Assembly (NCBI GenBank): GCA_031556725.1
Contig: JAVBSL010000009.1
Coordinates: 1-64,000, forward strand
From: UBA935 sp031556725
GTDB lineage: Bacteria > Bacillota > Clostridia > Lachnospirales > Lachnospiraceae
DNA: 64,000 bases
Direction of reading: 5' to 3'
Shown in pieces: positions 51,261 through 60,596 of the stretch. Made by a program: the position numbers and the translations under genes. Under the pieces are notes generated by a model. It was given only the letters and a program-made list of their open reading frames with translations, did no database searches and had not been told where the DNA came from. Position 1 is the stretch's first letter. The number at the start of each line of letters is the position of its first letter.

Positions 51261-52403
51261 TCATTTACCATATCCATAATTCTGATACTTATCGCGTAGT
51301 CCCGATTGGTTATAATTGATGCTTAAAACCATATCCGCTATATTATTCCAACCTTTCGTGGCAACCTGCCGTACCAGCTCCAAATAATATTCTTTCATTG
51401 CGCAATTTATTTCACTTGGTTTATCCATTTCATCAATAGATTTCATGAATAAGTTCCGGATATCTTCTCCATTGTCTGTATAATAGGAGCCATCCCTCTC
51501 CGTAAGTTCCCGGATATCCAGCCCCACTATAGCTGATGCTGCACTAAATAATCGGTTTTTGATAGTTCCATCCACGGTTATCTGTGTGCTTTTAACGCCT
51601 TCGCCATGGATTGCACTTTTATTAATATGCCTATATAGATTCTCACCATTGCTTCCTACATTTAATGCACTTTCTATTTTACTCTTAAGCGCATCGTCCG
51701 CTCCTTCTATCGAGATGTAATAAGAAAAGGGCGTAACCGAAAACGAAAGTTCCTGGTCTTTGTCCAATTCAACTCCCGCCTTCTGCAGGATATTACCGAT
51801 TTGACTGTTTACCATTTGACGTTCAAATTCTATTTTGCAGACAGTAAAAGAATCTGCGTTTATATTAATTCCCCTAAAAAGAGAATCTCCAACCATACTA
51901 CTAATTTCTCCATCTTTTAACATCCGCATTTCGTTACGATAAGCAATGCCCCGCTCTTCCGCACTCAAATCCGCCGCATAATAGGTCGAGCTGCTATTAT
52001 AATATTTCTGCTGTATATACTGTTCCGGATTCGAATGGCTTTTTGCTTCTGTTAGCAGCTTACTGTATTTATCTTTTAGTGCCGCTTTATATACATCAAA
52101 ATCATTGGTATAGGCTTTGGGCTTTCCACCGATTTCATTTCCTGCTTCCGCAATCGCCTTCTGATTGGCTTCCCTGGCATTATTAAAGTATGCTTGCAGA
52201 TCAATGCTTTGATCAATTCTGGTATTTGATGATGTGGTGCCGGCATGCTGTACCTTTTTCATGGATTTGGCTTCACTGCTAATTGTGACAGTATCTCTGT
52301 CTGTATTTACTGCCCGTTTCTCACTAGTTCTTTTTCCGTTGAAAAAAAGCTCTATCAGTGACATTTCGTTCCGTCTTTGTATATTATTAGTAGTAACTGT
52401 CAT
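51261..52403 (-). CDS. DUF4885-like protein, first gene of the cluster
   Basis: The 380-residue protein is hydrophilic, without signal peptide or membrane helix. The N-terminus holds DRDTVTISSEAKSM, a phrase common in clostridial flagellar or secreted-apparatus proteins. Later regions include YKAALKDKYSKLLTEAKSH, an FSVTPFSYYISIEGAD segment and a helical C-terminus. The overall look agrees with DUF4885 proteins of Firmicutes, whose function is unknown. It leads the three-gene run, 33 bp before the second gene. No secretion apparatus is in the window, so export is only a possibility. Confidence 0.5.
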   Translation of the reverse strand: MTVTTNNIQRRNEMSLIELFFNGKRTSEKRAVNTDRDTVTISSEAKSMKKVQHAGTTSSNTRIDQSIDLQAYFNNAREANQKAIAEAGNEIGGKPKAYTNDFDVYKAALKDKYSKLLTEAKSHSNPEQYIQQKYYNSSSTYYAADLSAEERGIAYRNEMRMLKDGEISSMVGDSLFRGININADSFTVCKIEFERQMVNSQIGNILQKAGVELDKDQELSFSVTPFSYYISIEGADDALKSKIESALNVGSNGENLYRHINKSAIHGEGVKSTQITVDGTIKNRLFSAASAIVGLDIRELTERDGSYYTDNGEDIRNLFMKSIDEMDKPSEINCAMKEYYLELVRQVATKGWNNIADMVLSINYNQSGLRDKYQNYGYGK

Positions 52404-52463
52404 ATTTCTGCCGCCTTTCCAACATCAGCTGTATGTCCTTATAAATAAATTTCGCCTAGAAAA

Positions 52464-52505
52464 ATGGACGACTCGGTATCCTTTTACAGATATCCTGTCG
52501 TCCAT
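52464..52505 (-). terminator. Terminator-like hairpin between the SGNH hydrolase and the DUF4885-like cluster
   Basis: ATGGACGAC (52464-52472) pairs with GTCGTCCAT (52497-52505), and inner bases can extend the stem. On the minus strand it is followed by TTTTCT. It lies about 60 bp after the hydrolase stop and 60 bp before the next start, so it could end the first transcript or attenuate the second. Confidence 0.5.
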
Positions 52506-52560
52506 GACTCAGCTAATATGTTATATATTATATCGACTGTTCTCAACTCTTTCTTTAGTA

Positions 52561-53595
52561 TTAAATATTATTCAGATAAAATTGATACAATTTGACAGAC
52601 GTACCCGCATCGAAATGTAAGCCATCTACCAGACGGTAGCCATCCGTTGCCAAGTAACCAAAGCTGTCAATCCAACGCACTTCACCGCAAAGCCCTGTCT
52701 GCATCTGAGTATTAAAAGTTTCAACCTCTTCCTCTGTGGTATACGGATTCTCCCAAACCTGATTACAGGAAGAAAAATAAACGGTTGCTCCGGCATTAGT
52801 CCATTCTGGGGCTTTACTATTCAGCAATTCCAGATAATCGGGATAGTGATTTGCATCATTAACTCCCAACAGGAGGACAATTTTAGTGCCCTTTCCGATA
52901 TTGTTCTCAATTCTGGTGACTGCTTCTTCCTTAAGCCAGCTATATCCTTTACCGCCCTTACAAATCCAGGTATACGGATTCTCGCCTACTGCTTCCTGCA
53001 TTTGAACCGTTCTGGAATCCCCAACAAAAATAACACTGGCATGATTCTTGGGTGCGATGTTTTGTTTTGCTTCGGCCTGCGGCTGAACCGGTGCCGGTGT
53101 TGGCAGAGAGGGTAACTCTTCCTGTAAATATGCATTACTCACATAGGCTGCCGCTTCCTGATATAAAATCTCGTACCAGCCGGTATCAGCCTGACCGGTT
53201 ACCGTCACTTCCTGCGCCTGATGCAGACTACCTGTTAACTCATACTTTTTACCGGGTCCCTTCCGGACATTAACCGCTCCGGAGGCATACATGGTCTTTA
53301 CCTGCTCATATGCTGTCACCTGGAATTCTGCCGCTTCCGGTATCTCCGCCAAAAGATTTTCCTTTAATTCTTCCTTCGCTGCTTTCGGTACATCTGTTTT
53401 TTTCGGTTTTTCCTTCTCCACCTGCGATACCTCCGGTGTCTTCAAAGAGGAAGAAACTACTTCTGTACTTTCCTGTACTGCCTCGGTATTTTCTTCTTTC
53501 GGATTGCTACTGTGACTATAGATAAAGGCAAACACCCCGACGCCTAACAGTAATACCAGTGCGATTACTAAACATATTTTTTTTTTATTTTTCAA
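52561..53595 (-). CDS. Membrane-anchored SH3b-SGNH hydrolase
   Basis: The 344-residue protein has an N-terminal membrane helix (ICLVIALVLLLGVGVFAFIY), a charged linker, a bacterial SH3 domain (about 105-160, GAVNVRKGPGKKYELTG, VTVTGQADTGWYEI) and an SGNH hydrolase domain: FVGDSRTVQM with the catalytic Ser, LGVNDANHYP with the Gly/Asn oxyanion residues, and DGLHFD with the Asp-His pair. It is probably an esterase acting on cell-wall or surface polysaccharide. The likely start is TTG 53595 behind GGGGTGG; the upstream GTG is also possible. Confidence 0.78.
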   Translation of the reverse strand: MKNKKKICLVIALVLLLGVGVFAFIYSHSSNPKEENTEAVQESTEVVSSSLKTPEVSQVEKEKPKKTDVPKAAKEELKENLLAEIPEAAEFQVTAYEQVKTMYASGAVNVRKGPGKKYELTGSLHQAQEVTVTGQADTGWYEILYQEAAAYVSNAYLQEELPSLPTPAPVQPQAEAKQNIAPKNHASVIFVGDSRTVQMQEAVGENPYTWICKGGKGYSWLKEEAVTRIENNIGKGTKIVLLLGVNDANHYPDYLELLNSKAPEWTNAGATVYFSSCNQVWENPYTTEEEVETFNTQMQTGLCGEVRWIDSFGYLATDGYRLVDGLHFDAGTSVKLYQFYLNNI

Positions 53596-53699
53596 GCTTA
53601 CCACCCCATTTAAGAATATGCTTCTTTATCAATGAGTTGTAATATAACATTTAACTACATTATTGTCAATTATTTTACGCAAAATAATGCCTTTTTTCG

Positions 53700-53728
53700 T
53701 TGATAACCAAATGCATTCATGCTAAGAT
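53700..53728 (+). promoter_or_regulatory. Sigma-A promoter of the NhaC gene
   Basis: TTGATA (53700-53705), a 17-bp spacer and TAAGAT (53723-53728) lie about 65 bp before the start. The 53596-53700 stretch upstream is AT-rich and divergent from the hydrolase gene. Confidence 0.5.
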
Positions 53729-53792
53729 TATAGTCAGGTGCACTGATTATTTGACACCAAATACAAACGAAAAAAGAAAGGTACTAAAGATT

Positions 53793-55277
53793 ATGGATTT
53801 TATCGGAACAATATGGACTTTACTCCCCCCCATTCTAGCAATTGCACTTGCACTAATTACCAAAGAGGTATATCTGTCCCTGTTAGCCGGAATTGTTGCC
53901 GGCGGATTGTTTTACACCAATTTTAGCCTCCTCGGAACGGTTCAGGTAACCGTTGATATTATGGCTGATAAAGTAAGCGGAAATATTTGTATTGTTATCT
54001 TTTTAGTACTGCTTGGCATGATGGTTGCCCTGCTTTCCAAATCAGGTGCTTCCAAAGCATACGGCGAGTGGGCTTCCCGAAATATCAAATCCCATAAAGG
54101 TGCTCTGCTGGCCACTGCCGGATTAGGTGTTTTGATTTTTGTAGATGATTACTTCAATTGTCTTACCGTGGGAACAATTATGAGTCCCATTACTGACAAG
54201 CATAAGATAACCAGGGCTAAACTGGCTTATATTATTGATGCTACTGCCGCACCGGTATGTATCATCGCTCCGATTTCCAGTTGGGCTGCTGCCGTCAGTT
54301 CTTCTTTGCCCAGCGACAGCGGTCTGGATGGTTTCATGCTTTTTATCAAAGCAATTCCCTATAATTACTATGCTTTATTTACGCTTTTGATGGTACTGCT
54401 GATTATTTTATTTGATTTTGATTTCAGTAAGATGAAAGCTTATGAATTGAAATACGGAAGCAAGGTAACAGGTGAAGAAGATAATCAAGCTGCTGAATCT
54501 CAAGGTAATGGCAAGGTATCTGATTTACTGGTTCCAATTCTTGTTCTGATTGTCTCCTGTATTGCTGCCATGCTCTATACCGGCGGTATTTTAGATGGTG
54601 TCGGCATTATTGATGCCTTTGCCAATTGCGATGCTTCTTTTGCACTGGTCATCGGTTCGGTCTTTACCATTGTTGTGGTTGCCCTGATGTATCTGCCGCG
54701 TAAAGTTATTACCTTTAAACAGTTTGCCGAAGCATTACCGGAAGGCTTTAAAGCCATGGTTCCGGCCATCTTAATCCTGACCTTTGCCTGGACCTTGAGC
54801 GGCATCTGTGGTAGTGATTATCTGCAGCTTGGCGACTACGTAAGCGGTCTTGTTAATAACGGCGGCATCAGCCATGCTGTTATCCCCGCCCTATTCTTCC
54901 TGGTTGCCTTAGGACTTGCTTTTGCTACCGGTACTTCATGGGGCACCTTCGGTATCCTGCTTCCCATTCTCTTTGCTATCTTTAACAATGATGGCAGTAC
55001 TCTGCTGATCATCTCCATGTCGGCAGTTATGGCCGGGGCTGTATGCGGTGACCATGTGTCGCCCATCTCCGATACCACCATCCTCTCCTCAACCGGTGCC
55101 GGATGTGATCACATCGAACATGTAAATACCCAGATTCCATATGCTATGATCGTTGCTTTGGTTTCGCTGGTTTGCTATGTCATCGCCGGACTGACCGGAA
55201 ACGGTTATATCGGATTATTATTAGGCTTAATTGCTATGCCGGTTGTCCTGCTTGGTATCAAAAAGAAAACTGCCTGA
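53793..55277 (+). CDS. NhaC-family Na+/H+ antiporter-type transporter
   Basis: The 494-residue protein has about 11-12 membrane helices. Family landmarks include IFVDDYFNCLTVGTIMSPI, IDATAAPVCIIAPISSWAA, ATGTSWGTFGILLPI and GAVCGDHVSPISDTTILSS. NhaC-type carriers exchange Na+ for H+ or, in relatives, malate for lactate. The substrate cannot be fixed by sequence. The ATG at 53793 is the start with the correct first helix; AGAAAGG lies 11 bp upstream. It stands alone and is followed by a strong terminator. Confidence 0.85.
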   Translation: MDFIGTIWTLLPPILAIALALITKEVYLSLLAGIVAGGLFYTNFSLLGTVQVTVDIMADKVSGNICIVIFLVLLGMMVALLSKSGASKAYGEWASRNIKSHKGALLATAGLGVLIFVDDYFNCLTVGTIMSPITDKHKITRAKLAYIIDATAAPVCIIAPISSWAAAVSSSLPSDSGLDGFMLFIKAIPYNYYALFTLLMVLLIILFDFDFSKMKAYELKYGSKVTGEEDNQAAESQGNGKVSDLLVPILVLIVSCIAAMLYTGGILDGVGIIDAFANCDASFALVIGSVFTIVVVALMYLPRKVITFKQFAEALPEGFKAMVPAILILTFAWTLSGICGSDYLQLGDYVSGLVNNGGISHAVIPALFFLVALGLAFATGTSWGTFGILLPILFAIFNNDGSTLLIISMSAVMAGAVCGDHVSPISDTTILSSTGAGCDHIEHVNTQIPYAMIVALVSLVCYVIAGLTGNGYIGLLLGLIAMPVVLLGIKKKTA

Positions 55278-55301
55278 TTTAATATTTGAAGAAGATCGCT
55301 A

Positions 55302-55335
55302 AAGCCCTGCAGATCAGCTACAGTCTGCAGGGCTT
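55302..55335 (+). terminator. Intrinsic terminator of the NhaC gene, overlapping the MATE stop
   Basis: AAGCCCTGCAGA (55302-55313) pairs perfectly with TCTGCAGGGCTT (55324-55335), followed by ATTTTT. The 3' arm lies inside the last codons of the convergent MATE gene, so coding sequence doubles as a terminator arm. Confidence 0.8.
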
Positions 55336-56682
55336 ATTTTTCAGCAATTCATTACTGTTTCTCATAGTTCTCAGATATCCGGCGTATAAAATCACATCCG
55401 CACATATCCAGGCCAATATCTCACCCCAGAACACCCCGCTCTCGCCAATCAAAAGCGGCAAAAGCAGGGCACACCCGGTTCGCATTACCAGCTGTCCGAT
55501 GCTTGATACCATCGGCAATATCGTATTTCCCATCCCCTGCAAGCAGGCTCTGATAATATAAAGAACATACAAAAGCGGAAAAAATCCTGCCAATACCATC
55601 AAAAACTGATATCCTATCCGGATCGTTGCCTTTATCGTCTCTTCATCACCACTAATAAAACACCCTAATATCGGTTTTCCCAAAGTAAGCATCACTACCG
55701 ACATCAGACAGGCCGTCAGGATTCCGATTACAGTTGCTGACTGTAACCCTTTCCGAACCCGATCCGGCCGGCCGGCTCCCATATTCTGTCCGGCATAAGA
55801 TGACATGGCATACCCGTAGGAAGATGCTGCCATTTCCAGCAATCCGTACAGCTTACCGGCAGCCGTATAACCGGCAATAAACAAGACTCCAAAGCCATTG
55901 ATCACCGACTGCACAATCAGCCCGCCTGCTGCTGTTATGACATTTTGTAAGCCCAGGGGAATTCCCAGTTTTAATTGCAGACTGCACAAGTTTCTGTCTA
56001 AAGCATATTCTTCCTTTTCAAATCTTAAAAGCTCTATCCCTTTTAGTTTTATCAGACAAAAAACCGCCGCCAGGATTTGCGATAAAAGTGTGGCAAAAGC
56101 CGCTCCGCCAATCCCCCATCCAAATCCATAAACAAATAAGATGTCTAAAATAATATTGCATACCGATGCAGCAAACATCGCATACAGCGGGGCCTTGCTA
56201 TTTCCCAGGGCACGCAGTATGGCTGCCAGCAAATTATATGCTATGGTTATGGGAATCCCTGCATACAGAACACGCAGGTAACTTTCCGAAAAGCCAACGA
56301 TTGTTCCCGGTGTGCGTAATAACCGCAAAACCGGACTAATCATGATTTGTCCCAGTAAGGTAAATACCGCTGCTGCCCCAATGGATAAATAAATGGCACT
56401 TATGGCCGATTTCCTTAGTCTTTTATAATCCGCTGCGCCAAAGCATTGGGACAGGGCAATCGAAAATCCCTGGGTCAGCCCCTGGATAAAGCCAAACATC
56501 AAAAAAATCAGCCACTCCACAGCTCCCAGTGCGGCAAGGGCATTTACACCAAGCACTTTTCCCACCACCACAGTATCTGCAAAAGTATATAATTGTTGAA
56601 AAACATTACCCAGCATTAGAGGCAATGCAAATTTCAGTATTATCATCCCCGGCTTACCGGTTGTCATGTCTACCGTCTTCAT
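55318..56682 (-). CDS. MATE-family multidrug/cation antiporter
   Basis: The 454-residue protein has 12 membrane helices and MATE features: an N-terminal KFALPLMLGNVFQQLYTFADTVVVG, the QGFSIALSQCFGA loop, and the second repeat with GLQNVITAAGGLIVQ and YGYAMSSYAGQNMGAG. It exports drugs or metabolites by Na+ or H+ exchange. It starts 4 bp after the first PPTase gene and is the last gene of the hisS operon. The substrate is unknown. Confidence 0.9.
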   Translation of the reverse strand: MKTVDMTTGKPGMIILKFALPLMLGNVFQQLYTFADTVVVGKVLGVNALAALGAVEWLIFLMFGFIQGLTQGFSIALSQCFGAADYKRLRKSAISAIYLSIGAAAVFTLLGQIMISPVLRLLRTPGTIVGFSESYLRVLYAGIPITIAYNLLAAILRALGNSKAPLYAMFAASVCNIILDILFVYGFGWGIGGAAFATLLSQILAAVFCLIKLKGIELLRFEKEEYALDRNLCSLQLKLGIPLGLQNVITAAGGLIVQSVINGFGVLFIAGYTAAGKLYGLLEMAASSYGYAMSSYAGQNMGAGRPDRVRKGLQSATVIGILTACLMSVVMLTLGKPILGCFISGDEETIKATIRIGYQFLMVLAGFFPLLYVLYIIRACLQGMGNTILPMVSSIGQLVMRTGCALLLPLLIGESGVFWGEILAWICADVILYAGYLRTMRNSNELLKNKPCRL

Positions 56683-56686
56683 GATT

Positions 56687-57361
56687 TTACACTTTTACCC
56701 TTACAATCACAACATCCGAAGTTCTCTCCACACCATAACCACACACTGCCAAATGTACCCCAGGCGCAATTTCCTGTTCGTCAAACCAGGCCTGAAGATT
56801 TTGGGTAAAGTCGTCAATATAACCCCTTTCCCAATCAATTCGAAAAGTATTAAGCCCCTGCTTCATTCCCATACCGCTAAGCTTAATATAGCTTTCCTTC
56901 ACTGCCCACAGTCTGAAAAACAATTTCTGTCTCTTGCTCACATCTTCCACTGCCTGTAATTCCTGATATTCCTCATCTGTAAAAAAACGTTCTGCCAGCC
57001 GCTCTTTCACGTTCTGCTCTTCCTGAATATCGATGCCGACTTCCTGCTTATCAATCCCGCAAGCCGCAAACTGCCCGGAGTGGGATAAATTAAAAAACAC
57101 CTCCGGATAATTGACTAAGTACGGCTTCCCCTGTTCGCCCCGGTAGTACTCAAAGGACAGGGGTTCGACTCCCGCTATCTCCATTGTATCCTTTACAGCG
57201 CACTGCAGACAATAGCCCGCAAGCAAACTACGCATCCGGCTTTTTTCCGGCCTGATGCGTAGTACTTGTTCCAATCTTTCTTTATCCACTTTTTTACAAT
57301 ATGCCTGAAATACCGCCTCATCATATACAGGCGGTATCTCGGCAATAAAAATTTTACTCAT
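56687..57361 (-). CDS. 4'-phosphopantetheinyl transferase (Sfp-type)
   Basis: The 224-residue enzyme adds phosphopantetheine from CoA to carrier proteins. Motifs are GKPYL, NLSHSG, EVGIDIQEE with the Mg-binding Asp, and FFRLWAVKESYIKLSGMG with the catalytic Lys-Glu. The ATG at 57361 lies inside the aspS end (8-bp overlap), so translation is coupled. No NRPS or PKS gene is near; the fatty-acid carrier protein may be its target, or a carrier protein elsewhere. A second PPTase lies at 60888-61538. Confidence 0.9.
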   Translation of the reverse strand: MSKIFIAEIPPVYDEAVFQAYCKKVDKERLEQVLRIRPEKSRMRSLLAGYCLQCAVKDTMEIAGVEPLSFEYYRGEQGKPYLVNYPEVFFNLSHSGQFAACGIDKQEVGIDIQEEQNVKERLAERFFTDEEYQELQAVEDVSKRQKLFFRLWAVKESYIKLSGMGMKQGLNTFRIDWERGYIDDFTQNLQAWFDEQEIAPGVHLAVCGYGVERTSDVVIVRVKV

Positions 57362-59159
57362 TTTTGTTTTGTTCTTCCGATGCCACAAGGGCAATCTGCA
57401 ATTCATCCAACTGTTTCTGATCAACCACATCCGGAGCATTGCTCATCAGGCAGGAAGCATCCTTCACCTTCGGGAATGCTATTACCTCTCTGATGGATTC
57501 GGCTTTCACCAAAAGCATTACCAGACGATCCAGGCCGTATGCCAGGCCGGCATGAGGGGGTACGCCGTATTTAAAAGCATCTAACAGGAAGCCGAAACGA
57601 TCCTGAGCTTCTTCTTTCTTTAAGCCAAGAATTTCAAACATTTTTTCCTGAATATCGCCCTGAAAGATTCTCACCGAACCACCGCCCAGCTCCGTACCGT
57701 TCAATACGATATCATAAGCTTTTGCCCTTACTTTTCCAAGATCAGTATCTAACAAATGCAAGTCCTCATCCATTGGCATGGTAAATGGATGGTGGACTGC
57801 CACATAACGGTCTTCTTCCTCGCTGTACTCTAACAGCGGAAACTCCGTTACCCACAGGAAATCAAACTGATTATCATCAATAATCTCCATCTGCTTGGCA
57901 ACTTCCAAACGAAGTGCACCTAACACGCTCCAAACCAAAGTTGTTTTATCAGCGGCAAATAACAGCAAGTCGCCCTTTTCACCGTCCATGGCATTTACCA
58001 ATGCCGCCAGCTGCTCTTCTGTCATAAACTTGGCAAAAGAAGATTTATAGGTACCATCCGGCATTACACATAAGTATGCTAATCCTTTTGCACCGTAACC
58101 CTTGGCAAAATCCACCAGGGCATCGATTTTCTTACGGGGCATTTCCGCCTGTCCCTTGGCATTAATACCTCTTACCGAACCGCCATTCTCCAGCGCCCCT
58201 TTAAAGACCACAAATTCACAATCCTTCACTACCTCAGAAACATCTACAAGTTCCATACCGAAACGGGTATCAGGCTTATCAGAACCAAAACGATTCATGG
58301 CGTCGATCCAGGTCATCCGGGGAATGGGCAGCGGGATTTCCAATCCGATCGCACTTTTACAAACCGACTGCAGCAGCCGTTCATTCACTTCAATTACGTC
58401 TTCCACATCCACAAAGGACATTTCCATATCTACCTGGGTAAATTCCGGCTGACGGTCCGCCCGCAGGTCCTCGTCACGGAAGCATTTGGCAATCTGAAAA
58501 TACCGGTCATATCCGGAACACATCAGCAGCTGTTTAAATAACTGCGGGGACTGAGGCAGGGCATAAAAGCTGCCCGGGTGTACCCGGCTGGGCACCAGAT
58601 AATCCCTTGCTCCTTCCGGCGTGGATTTATTTAAAATAGGTGTTTCGATTTCCAAAAAACCTTCTTCTGCCAGAAAAGCCCGGATATCGGTGGCAATCTT
58701 ACTGCGCAGCATAATATTGCTCTGTAAATCCGGCCGGCGCAGGTCCAGAAAACGATATTTCAAGCGAAGCTCTTCCTTGGTCTTGGAATCCGCTTCAATA
58801 GGAAAAGGCGGGGTTTCTGCTTCGGAAAGAATCCGCAGTTCCTTAGCCCTGATTTCAATATCACCGGTTTTCAGGTTCTCATTCACCGCACCGGAACGTT
58901 TCTCTACCGTTCCCACTACGGCAATTACAAATTCACTTCTTAATTTCTCACCTTTCGCAAAGTGTTCGCTGCCACAGTCTGCTTCTTCCAGAATAATCTG
59001 CAATAATCCGCTGCGGTCACGCAAATCGATAAAGATAATACCACCTTTGTTTCTATTTTTCTGTACCCATCCCATAACGGTTACTGTTTCGCCGATATTG
59101 GCGGCGGATAGTTCCGCACACCGATGGGTTCTTTTTAAACCTTTCATTGCTTCTGCCAT
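57354..59159 (-). CDS. aspS: Aspartyl-tRNA synthetase
   Basis: The 601-residue class II synthetase has an N-terminal OB-fold (VMGWVQKNRNKGGIIFIDLRDRSG), motif 2 (FRDEDLRADRQPEFTQVDMEMSF), the bacterial insert domain, and motif 3 (GLAYGLDRLVMLL). It charges tRNA-Asp. Without GatCAB information one cannot say if it is discriminating. It follows hisS by 14 bp; AGGAG precedes the start. This hisS–aspS order is common in Firmicutes. Confidence 0.97.
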   Translation of the reverse strand: MAEAMKGLKRTHRCAELSAANIGETVTVMGWVQKNRNKGGIIFIDLRDRSGLLQIILEEADCGSEHFAKGEKLRSEFVIAVVGTVEKRSGAVNENLKTGDIEIRAKELRILSEAETPPFPIEADSKTKEELRLKYRFLDLRRPDLQSNIMLRSKIATDIRAFLAEEGFLEIETPILNKSTPEGARDYLVPSRVHPGSFYALPQSPQLFKQLLMCSGYDRYFQIAKCFRDEDLRADRQPEFTQVDMEMSFVDVEDVIEVNERLLQSVCKSAIGLEIPLPIPRMTWIDAMNRFGSDKPDTRFGMELVDVSEVVKDCEFVVFKGALENGGSVRGINAKGQAEMPRKKIDALVDFAKGYGAKGLAYLCVMPDGTYKSSFAKFMTEEQLAALVNAMDGEKGDLLLFAADKTTLVWSVLGALRLEVAKQMEIIDDNQFDFLWVTEFPLLEYSEEEDRYVAVHHPFTMPMDEDLHLLDTDLGKVRAKAYDIVLNGTELGGGSVRIFQGDIQEKMFEILGLKKEEAQDRFGFLLDAFKYGVPPHAGLAYGLDRLVMLLVKAESIREVIAFPKVKDASCLMSNAPDVVDQKQLDELQIALVASEEQNKNE

Positions 59160-59173
59160 TTTTCATTCTCCTC

Positions 59174-60433
59174 TTATTTTAACGGATTTGCATAGAATTC
59201 CACGATTTCTTCATATCCTTCCTTATTTAACTGCTCTTTTTGAAATTTTTTATTTTTATTCATCCGGGCCACCAATACCTGATAGCCTTCTTGACGTTCA
59301 GCCTGGGCCTGAGCAATAACCTTACACAATTCGTCTGCAGGTAGACCTTTTTCCAACAGATAAGCTTTCTTTGCCGGCTGGGAAGGGATCTGAAATCCGC
59401 TCTCCATCAACAACAGAATAATCCGTTCAAATCCTATAGAAAATCCACAGGCCGCTACGTCATTACCGGTAAACTTACCAACCATCTTATCATAACGTCC
59501 GCCGCCACCGCAGCTGCCACCGAACTCCGGCATGGCTACTTCAAAAATGGTTCCGGTGTAATAGGACATACCTCGTACCAAGGTGGGGTCAAAGATGATT
59601 TCAAATTCTGCTGCTTTGGTACCCTGCACACTATCTATAATTTCCGACAGATTCTGTTCGGTTTCCGTATCCAATACACCCTGTAAGTTCTCCACCAGAT
59701 AAGTCAATCCGTTTTCCGTTTCTTCAAGGCCCTTAAACAATCCCAAGTACTTATCAACACTTTCCCGGGCAAAACCATTGTCCAAAAGTTCCTTGGCTGC
59801 TCCTTCCAGACCGATCTTGTCCATCTTATCCAAAGTTATAAAAACGCTGTCATAATCCTCTTCGGCAAAACCACTATAAGCGGCCATAGCTTTCAAAATC
59901 CGCCGGTCGTTGATGCGAATTTGAAAATTCTTAAAACCGATTTTCCCCAAGGTTGTGGTGGTAGCCAGAATCAATTCTATTTCCGCCAGATTAGAGGGCT
60001 CACCCAATATATCAATGTCACATTGCATAAACTGACGATAGCGCCCTCGCTGTGGCCGGTCCGCCCGCCATACATTGCCCATCTGTAAAGATTTAAACGG
60101 AGAAGGCAGCTCATTGGCATGGTTGGAATAATAGCGCACCAGCGGAACAGTTAAATCATACCGTAATCCCCCGTCTACCAGATCCATTTCTTCTTTGGCA
60201 GTTTCCAGGTTCAGCTTTTCCCCTCTCTTTAATATCTTAAAAATCAGTTTTTCGTTTTCTCCGCCCTGCTTATTACTGAGATTTTCAATATGCTCCACAC
60301 AAGGGGTATCAATGGAGGTAAATCCAAACTGACCGTATGTTTCCTTAATAATACCGATCACATAATCTCTAATCTGCATTTCTGCCGGTAAAATATCTTT
60401 CATGCCGTTGACCGGCTTTTTACTTAATGCCAT
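59174..60433 (-). CDS. hisS: Histidyl-tRNA synthetase
   Basis: The 419-residue class II synthetase shows GMKDILPAEM, TPCVEH, LRYDLTVPLVRYYSNH (motif 2 region with RADRPQRGRYRQFMQCD), the His-specific LVRGMSYYTGTIFEV and the motif 3 CGFSIGFERI. The C-terminal anticodon domain is present but ends a little early. It is the first gene of hisS–aspS–PPTase–MATE. A promoter is visible at 60476-60504. No T-box leader was found. Confidence 0.97.
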   Translation of the reverse strand: MALSKKPVNGMKDILPAEMQIRDYVIGIIKETYGQFGFTSIDTPCVEHIENLSNKQGGENEKLIFKILKRGEKLNLETAKEEMDLVDGGLRYDLTVPLVRYYSNHANELPSPFKSLQMGNVWRADRPQRGRYRQFMQCDIDILGEPSNLAEIELILATTTTLGKIGFKNFQIRINDRRILKAMAAYSGFAEEDYDSVFITLDKMDKIGLEGAAKELLDNGFARESVDKYLGLFKGLEETENGLTYLVENLQGVLDTETEQNLSEIIDSVQGTKAAEFEIIFDPTLVRGMSYYTGTIFEVAMPEFGGSCGGGGRYDKMVGKFTGNDVAACGFSIGFERIILLLMESGFQIPSQPAKKAYLLEKGLPADELCKVIAQAQAERQEGYQVLVARMNKNKKFQKEQLNKEGYEEIVEFYANPLK

Positions 60434-60475
60434 ATGAATAACCGTATCCTTTCAAAAATTCACATTCTTTCATAG

Positions 60476-60504
60476 ATTTTACACTTTTTTTCCATAATAC
60501 TCAA
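60476..60504 (-). promoter_or_regulatory. Sigma-A promoter of the hisS operon
   Basis: On the minus strand TTGAGT (60504-60499), a 17-bp spacer and TAAAAT (60481-60476) lie about 40 bp before the hisS ATG. The short distance leaves no room for a T-box riboswitch. Confidence 0.55.
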
Positions 60505-60596
60505 TAACATTTTTTTTCTTTTTTCCATTTGACTTTTAATCCGGGTATTGTACACTATAATTATATTAATAAATGAACACACAAGGAGGGCTTTTC

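Noticed and set aside
60434..60596. T-box riboswitch before hisS/aspS
   Set aside because: The promoter is about 40 bp from the start and no T-box AGGGUGG-type element is present.
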